From positions 124,001 to 188,000 of the forward strand of contig NZ_JALPTH010000001.1 in assembly GCF_023218175.1 (NCBI RefSeq): DNA of 64,000 nt, written 5' to 3'. The notes beneath the pieces are model-generated. The model ran no database searches. It had not been told where the DNA came from and saw only the letters and a list, made by a program, of their open reading frames with translations. The translations under genes and the position numbers were made by a program. Source of the stretch: Streptomyces lichenis. Its GTDB lineage: Bacteria; Actinomycetota; Actinomycetes; Streptomycetales; Streptomycetaceae. How positions within the stretch are numbered: the first letter of the stretch is position 1; each line of letters opens with the position of its first letter. Below, one piece after another: positions 60,618-64,000 of this stretch.

Positions 60618-63488
60618 ATGCCTTCCCTTACCGCCCGGACGACGCGAGAGCCGCGGCAGCGCGGCAGGGCCGTGTTCGGGGCCTTACTCGCCCTGGTGCT
60701 CTCGCTCTCCGGTATCGCCCTGGGCGCCACGCCGGCGCAGGCGAGCGACGCCTACAACAGCATCACCAGCGCTTCCGAGGCCAACGCCGACTGGATGTCC
60801 CGTGTCGCGGACGGCACCAGCCTGTCCTGGCTCTCGGTGCCCGGCACCCATGACAGTCTCGCGCTGTGCGGGGAGCTCGACCCGAAGACCGGGAAGTGCG
60901 GCGGCATCGCCACCAGCATCACCCAGACCCAGGAGAACCACGGCTTCAGCGCGAAGACGCTGACCACCCAGTTCCGCGCCGGTATCAGGGCCCTCGACAT
61001 CCGGGTCCGGCTCGACAAGGGCGCAGAGGGGCTGAAGTTCACCATCCACCACGGCAGCGCCTACCAGTACGCCAACTTCACCGACGTCCTGAACGCGACC
61101 CGTGACTTCCTGCGCGACAAGCCCGGCGAGACGGTGCTGCTGCATCTGAAGGCCGAGTGCGACGGCGGCACCTTCGGCTGCGAGGACGCCGAGGGCTTCC
61201 GTACCGACGAATGGCGCCGGAAGGTCTTCGACTCCTACCTGGACGGCCGCTCGTACACCGGGAAGGGAGACGAGTTCACCGAGGACACGGCGTGGCGGGA
61301 CCTGTTCTGGGGCCCGTCGGTGGCCGGGCGGGGCCAGGCGGACCGCGTCCCGAGCCTCGGGGAGGTGCGCGGGAAGGTCGTGCTGATGGGCTTCCGGGGC
61401 ACCAAGGGCGGCATCTACGACGGGTACGGGATCAAGCAGGCCTATCCGGCCGGCGGCTCCAACAAGGAGTACGTCCAGGACGAGTACGAGGTCGCCACCA
61501 TCAGCGACATCGCCGGCAAGTGGGAGAAGGTGCGGGCCCATCTGCGCCGGTCCAACGGGACCTGGGACTCGTCGCGGCCCGGCGAGAAGGAGTATCCGTA
61601 CCAGCCGGGCGCGCTGTACATCAACTACACCAGCGGTACCGGCGGGGGAGCCCACCCCTACACCGTGGCCGGTGGCACCCCCACGGCGACCGGGGTCAAC
61701 TCCTTCCTCAGGCAGTGCCTCCAGGGGGAGAACGGCCGCTGCCCCGAGTTCCACTCCGGCCGAGGCGACAAGTTCGGCGGCCGGGAGACGCTGGACCGGC
61801 TCGGCGTCGTCATGATGGACTTCCCCGGCGGGAAGCTCCTCGACGACATCATCGCCCGCAACCGGAGCGGCGGCAGCACGCTGAGGGTGATGGTCGTCGG
61901 CGACTCCATGACCCAGGGACACGACGGCGACTACACCTGGCGCTACCGGCTGTGGCAGTGGTTCCGCGACCAGCGCGTACCGGTGGACTTCGTCGGCCCC
62001 TACACCGGCACCAAGCCCCAGGACAACGGCTCCGCCCCGCAACCGCCGCGCCTCCAGGGCGAACCGGAACCGGCACCCGGCCCGCCCCGGACCCTGGGTG
62101 CCTACGCGAGGGACGTGGAGCTCTTCGACAGCGACCACTTCGCGGTGTGGGGACGGCAGGCAGCCCAGGACAAGAGCCTGATCAAGGAGCAGGTCGCCCG
62201 GTACAAGCCCGACCTGATGCTCGTCGGCCTCGGCTTCAACGACATGGGCTGGTTCGTCAGCGACGCCTCCGGCACCCTCGCCAGCATGAAGACGCTGGTG
62301 GACGAGGCCCGCGCGGCCAAGCCGGACCTCAAGTTCGCCCTGGCCAACGTCCCCCACCGGACGAAGATCGACGGCCGCGACGACCTGATCGGCAACACGA
62401 CCGCGTACAACAAGCTGCTGGCCGACGCCGTCCCCCGCTGGAGCACCGGGAGTTCACCGGTCAGGCTCGTCGACTGGCAGGGCGCCTACGACTGCGCGCC
62501 CGCCAGGTGCCCCGCCGCCTACGACGGACTCCACCCCAACGCCGTGGGCGAGTACCAGATCGCGGGCGCGTTCGGGTCCACCCTGCACACGGAGTTCGGT
62601 CTGGGCTCCTCCGCGCCCCGGGTCCCCACCACCGGCCCGTCGCGCCCCTTCGGCACACCGGTCAACGTCAGGGCCGCCTCTGAGGACAGCGGGATCGTCG
62701 TCACCTGGGACCAGGTCTTCGGGGCGTACGGCTACGAGGTCCGCTCCCGCCTGGCCGGGGTCACCGACTGGAGCACCACCCGCTCCATCGGCAACCGGTT
62801 CGACACCACCTGGCTCGTCGACGGCCAGACGTGGGAGTACCAGGTCCGGACGAACAACGGGGACGCCGTCTCCGAGTGGTCGGGGACCGTGAGCGCCACG
62901 GCCCACCCGAAGACCGCGTCCGGACCCGTGGGCATCGTCACCCGCCCCACCGCGACCGGCATCGACTTCGCCTGGGGCACCCCGACCGGCCCGTACACCG
63001 ACACCATCGAGCGGTACGGGGTGCTCGCCTACGACCTGGACACCCCCGGGGCGTTCGTGGAGTCCGTCGGTACCCGTGGCAAGGCCCTGCACTTCGGGGG
63101 CCTGAAGCCCGGCCACCGCTACGCCCTGGCCGTACAGACCTGGAACAAGGCGGGCGGCGGTCTGCCCGCCGCCGGCCGGCCGGTCGTCGTCGGCGCCGGC
63201 ACCCCGCCGGCCCCGACCGGGCTGAAGGTCACCTCCACCGACCCGACGACCGTCCAGCTGAAGTGGACCGGCTCTCCCCAGGCGGGCGGCTACCGCGTGT
63301 GGATCCGCAACATCCACGACGGCAGCCCCGCCAAGGCCGAGGAGATGGTCGTCCAGGAGACGAACCACGGGGTCGCGTACCTGTTCCCGGGCGTGTGGAA
63401 CTACGAGTTCTGCATGACGGCGGTCAACGGCGCGCTGGAGTCGGGCAAGTCCAACTGCGTGGTCGCCCCGAGGCCGGCCGGCAGCTGA
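60618..63488 (+). CDS. Secreted PI-PLC-type phosphodiesterase fused to SGNH esterase and fibronectin III repeats
   Basis: A 956-residue secreted protein. Signal peptide to about residue 42 (GALLALVLSLSGIALGATPA, cleavage after AQA). Residues about 60-370: phosphatidylinositol-specific phospholipase C X domain with catalytic histidines H78 (SVPGTHDSLAL) and H144/H145 (TIHHGSAY). Residues about 420-650: SGNH/GDSL hydrolase with S430 (VVGDSMTQG), GFNDMGW (Asn) and D636/H639 (DGLHPN). Residues about 665-956: three fibronectin type III modules. Both active sites look complete, so one chain could cut both head group and acyl ester of a lipid. GAGG precedes the ATG at 60618. Monocistronic, with a strong terminator. 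Confidence 0.93.
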   Translation: MPSLTARTTREPRQRGRAVFGALLALVLSLSGIALGATPAQASDAYNSITSASEANADWMSRVADGTSLSWLSVPGTHDSLALCGELDPKTGKCGGIATSITQTQENHGFSAKTLTTQFRAGIRALDIRVRLDKGAEGLKFTIHHGSAYQYANFTDVLNATRDFLRDKPGETVLLHLKAECDGGTFGCEDAEGFRTDEWRRKVFDSYLDGRSYTGKGDEFTEDTAWRDLFWGPSVAGRGQADRVPSLGEVRGKVVLMGFRGTKGGIYDGYGIKQAYPAGGSNKEYVQDEYEVATISDIAGKWEKVRAHLRRSNGTWDSSRPGEKEYPYQPGALYINYTSGTGGGAHPYTVAGGTPTATGVNSFLRQCLQGENGRCPEFHSGRGDKFGGRETLDRLGVVMMDFPGGKLLDDIIARNRSGGSTLRVMVVGDSMTQGHDGDYTWRYRLWQWFRDQRVPVDFVGPYTGTKPQDNGSAPQPPRLQGEPEPAPGPPRTLGAYARDVELFDSDHFAVWGRQAAQDKSLIKEQVARYKPDLMLVGLGFNDMGWFVSDASGTLASMKTLVDEARAAKPDLKFALANVPHRTKIDGRDDLIGNTTAYNKLLADAVPRWSTGSSPVRLVDWQGAYDCAPARCPAAYDGLHPNAVGEYQIAGAFGSTLHTEFGLGSSAPRVPTTGPSRPFGTPVNVRAASEDSGIVVTWDQVFGAYGYEVRSRLAGVTDWSTTRSIGNRFDTTWLVDGQTWEYQVRTNNGDAVSEWSGTVSATAHPKTASGPVGIVTRPTATGIDFAWGTPTGPYTDTIERYGVLAYDLDTPGAFVESVGTRGKALHFGGLKPGHRYALAVQTWNKAGGGLPAAGRPVVVGAGTPPAPTGLKVTSTDPTTVQLKWTGSPQAGGYRVWIRNIHDGSPAKAEEMVVQETNHGVAYLFPGVWNYEFCMTAVNGALESGKSNCVVAPRPAGS

Positions 63489-63511
63489 CCGACCGACCGG
63501 CTCGGTGAGGG

Positions 63512-63558
63512 ACACCGGTGCCCGGACAGGCCGCGGCGGCCTGTCCGGGCACCGGTGT
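63512..63558. terminator. Very strong bidirectional terminator
   Basis: A perfect 21-bp stem: 63512-63532 (starting ACACCGGTGCCCGGACAGG) pairs with 63538-63558 over the loop GCGGC, between the convergent PI-PLC and LacI genes. Confidence 0.92.
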
Positions 63559-63683
63559 GTCGGATGCCGCTGCCGGGTGCTCCTGGAGGGCTGACGGTTC
63601 GGGACGCCGCGTCGGGGGAGCCCGCATCGGGCCTTCGGGGGACGGGTGGTGGCGGTGCCGCGCACGGGACGGGGGCCCGGCGG

Positions 63684-64000
63684 TCAGGCCGGTGGCGGCA
63701 GTCGCAGGGGGCGGGGGGTGGCGGGGGCGGGGGCGGTGGACTCGCGGTCGATGTAGGTGCTGCGCAGGGTGTGGCGGCGGGGGCGGGCGGTGGAGCCGTC
63801 GATGCGGCGCAGCAGGATCTCCGCGGCCAGCCCGCCCAGGTCCTGGACGGGCTGGCTGACGACGGTGAGGCGGGGGCGGATGAGGGTGGCCCATTCGGCG
63901 TCGTCGAAGCCGATGACCGACACGTCGTCCGGGAGGTGCGCGTCGAGGTCGCGCAGGGCGTCCAGGGTGCCGAGGGTGGCGACGTTGTCGGTGGTGAAGA
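63684..64000 (-). CDS. LacI-family transcriptional regulator (C-terminal part)
   Basis: About 105 C-terminal residues are in the window; the gene continues past the right edge, so the DNA-binding domain is not seen. FTTDNVATLGTLDALRDL, PDDVSVIGFDDAEWA, PRLTVVSQPVQDLGGLAAE and LLRRIDG are typical of the periplasmic-binding-protein-like sugar-binding domain of LacI/GalR regulators. The effector is unknown. It converges on the PI-PLC gene; the 195-base gap holds the shared terminator. Confidence 0.88.
   Translation of the reverse strand, partial: FTTDNVATLGTLDALRDLDAHLPDDVSVIGFDDAEWATLIRPRLTVVSQPVQDLGGLAAEILLRRIDGSTARPRRHTLRSTYIDRESTAPAPATPRPLRLPPPA

Overview
The window is very GC-rich, tightly packed, and uses GTG and TTG starts freely. 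Together with SepH, CutR/CutS, a ParC-type topoisomerase subunit, HPr and many actinobacterial DUF families, this points to a Streptomyces or close streptomycete chromosome. No rRNA, tRNA, CRISPR array or intact insertion sequence was seen.

Bases 1-47890 are an orderly core region. 1-4133: end of a PEP-mutase-family gene, metY and metX (methionine from O-acetylhomoserine) and one unknown gene. 4590-12907: parC-type gene, an active/inactive M16 zinc-protease pair, a c-di-AMP (ydaO) riboswitch in front of a secreted M23 peptidase, a GntR regulator and ptsH. 13067-24489: a Pat-like acetyltransferase fused to an acyl-CoA-synthetase-like module, a small unknown protein, an alkaline-phosphatase-superfamily enzyme, thymidine kinase, a membrane protein, a VOC protein, a sulfurtransferase, sepH and a Gly/Asp-rich membrane protein. 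24579-32507: a lactone-oxidase-like flavoenzyme with an MFS permease, ferrochelatase, inositol monophosphatase and cutRS. 33127-47890: DUF4193, an EcsC-like protein, DUF3093, thioesterase, dut, DUF3710, kdpDE, OB-fold protein, DUF3159, two TrkA K+ proteins, an APC permease and a TrmA-family RNA methyltransferase. From memory, this last block follows the order around ceoB/ceoC and suhB in Mycobacterium tuberculosis, with kdpDE and the EcsC-like gene as extras. It looks like a potassium/turgor neighbourhood.

Bases 47891-59822 are accessory. They hold remnants (AAA ATPase tail, TPR-regulator tail, permease tail, TetR gene with a frameshift), a class C serine hydrolase, a NarL-type two-component pair, a TetR/metallo-hydrolase divergent pair and, most notably, two tail-to-tail DUF2075 (Schlafen-3-like) helicases, each with an N-terminal PD-(D/E)xK-like nuclease. 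A 42-residue membrane peptide lies between them. The two helicase genes differ strongly in sequence, yet share the same upstream layout: a -10 box, an identical 18-base block, and an almost identical hairpin whose 3' arm carries the G-rich ribosome-binding site. This is the best candidate here for an undescribed, co-regulated, possibly defensive system.

Bases 59823-64000 hold a PASTA-like lipoprotein, a large secreted PI-PLC + SGNH + fibronectin III protein, and the end of a LacI regulator.

Several intergenic gaps carry unrelated tandem repeats (32, 33, 106, 122 and about 152 bases). At least eight genes have a -10-like TANNNT box 6-8 bases before the start codon, as expected for leaderless mRNAs.
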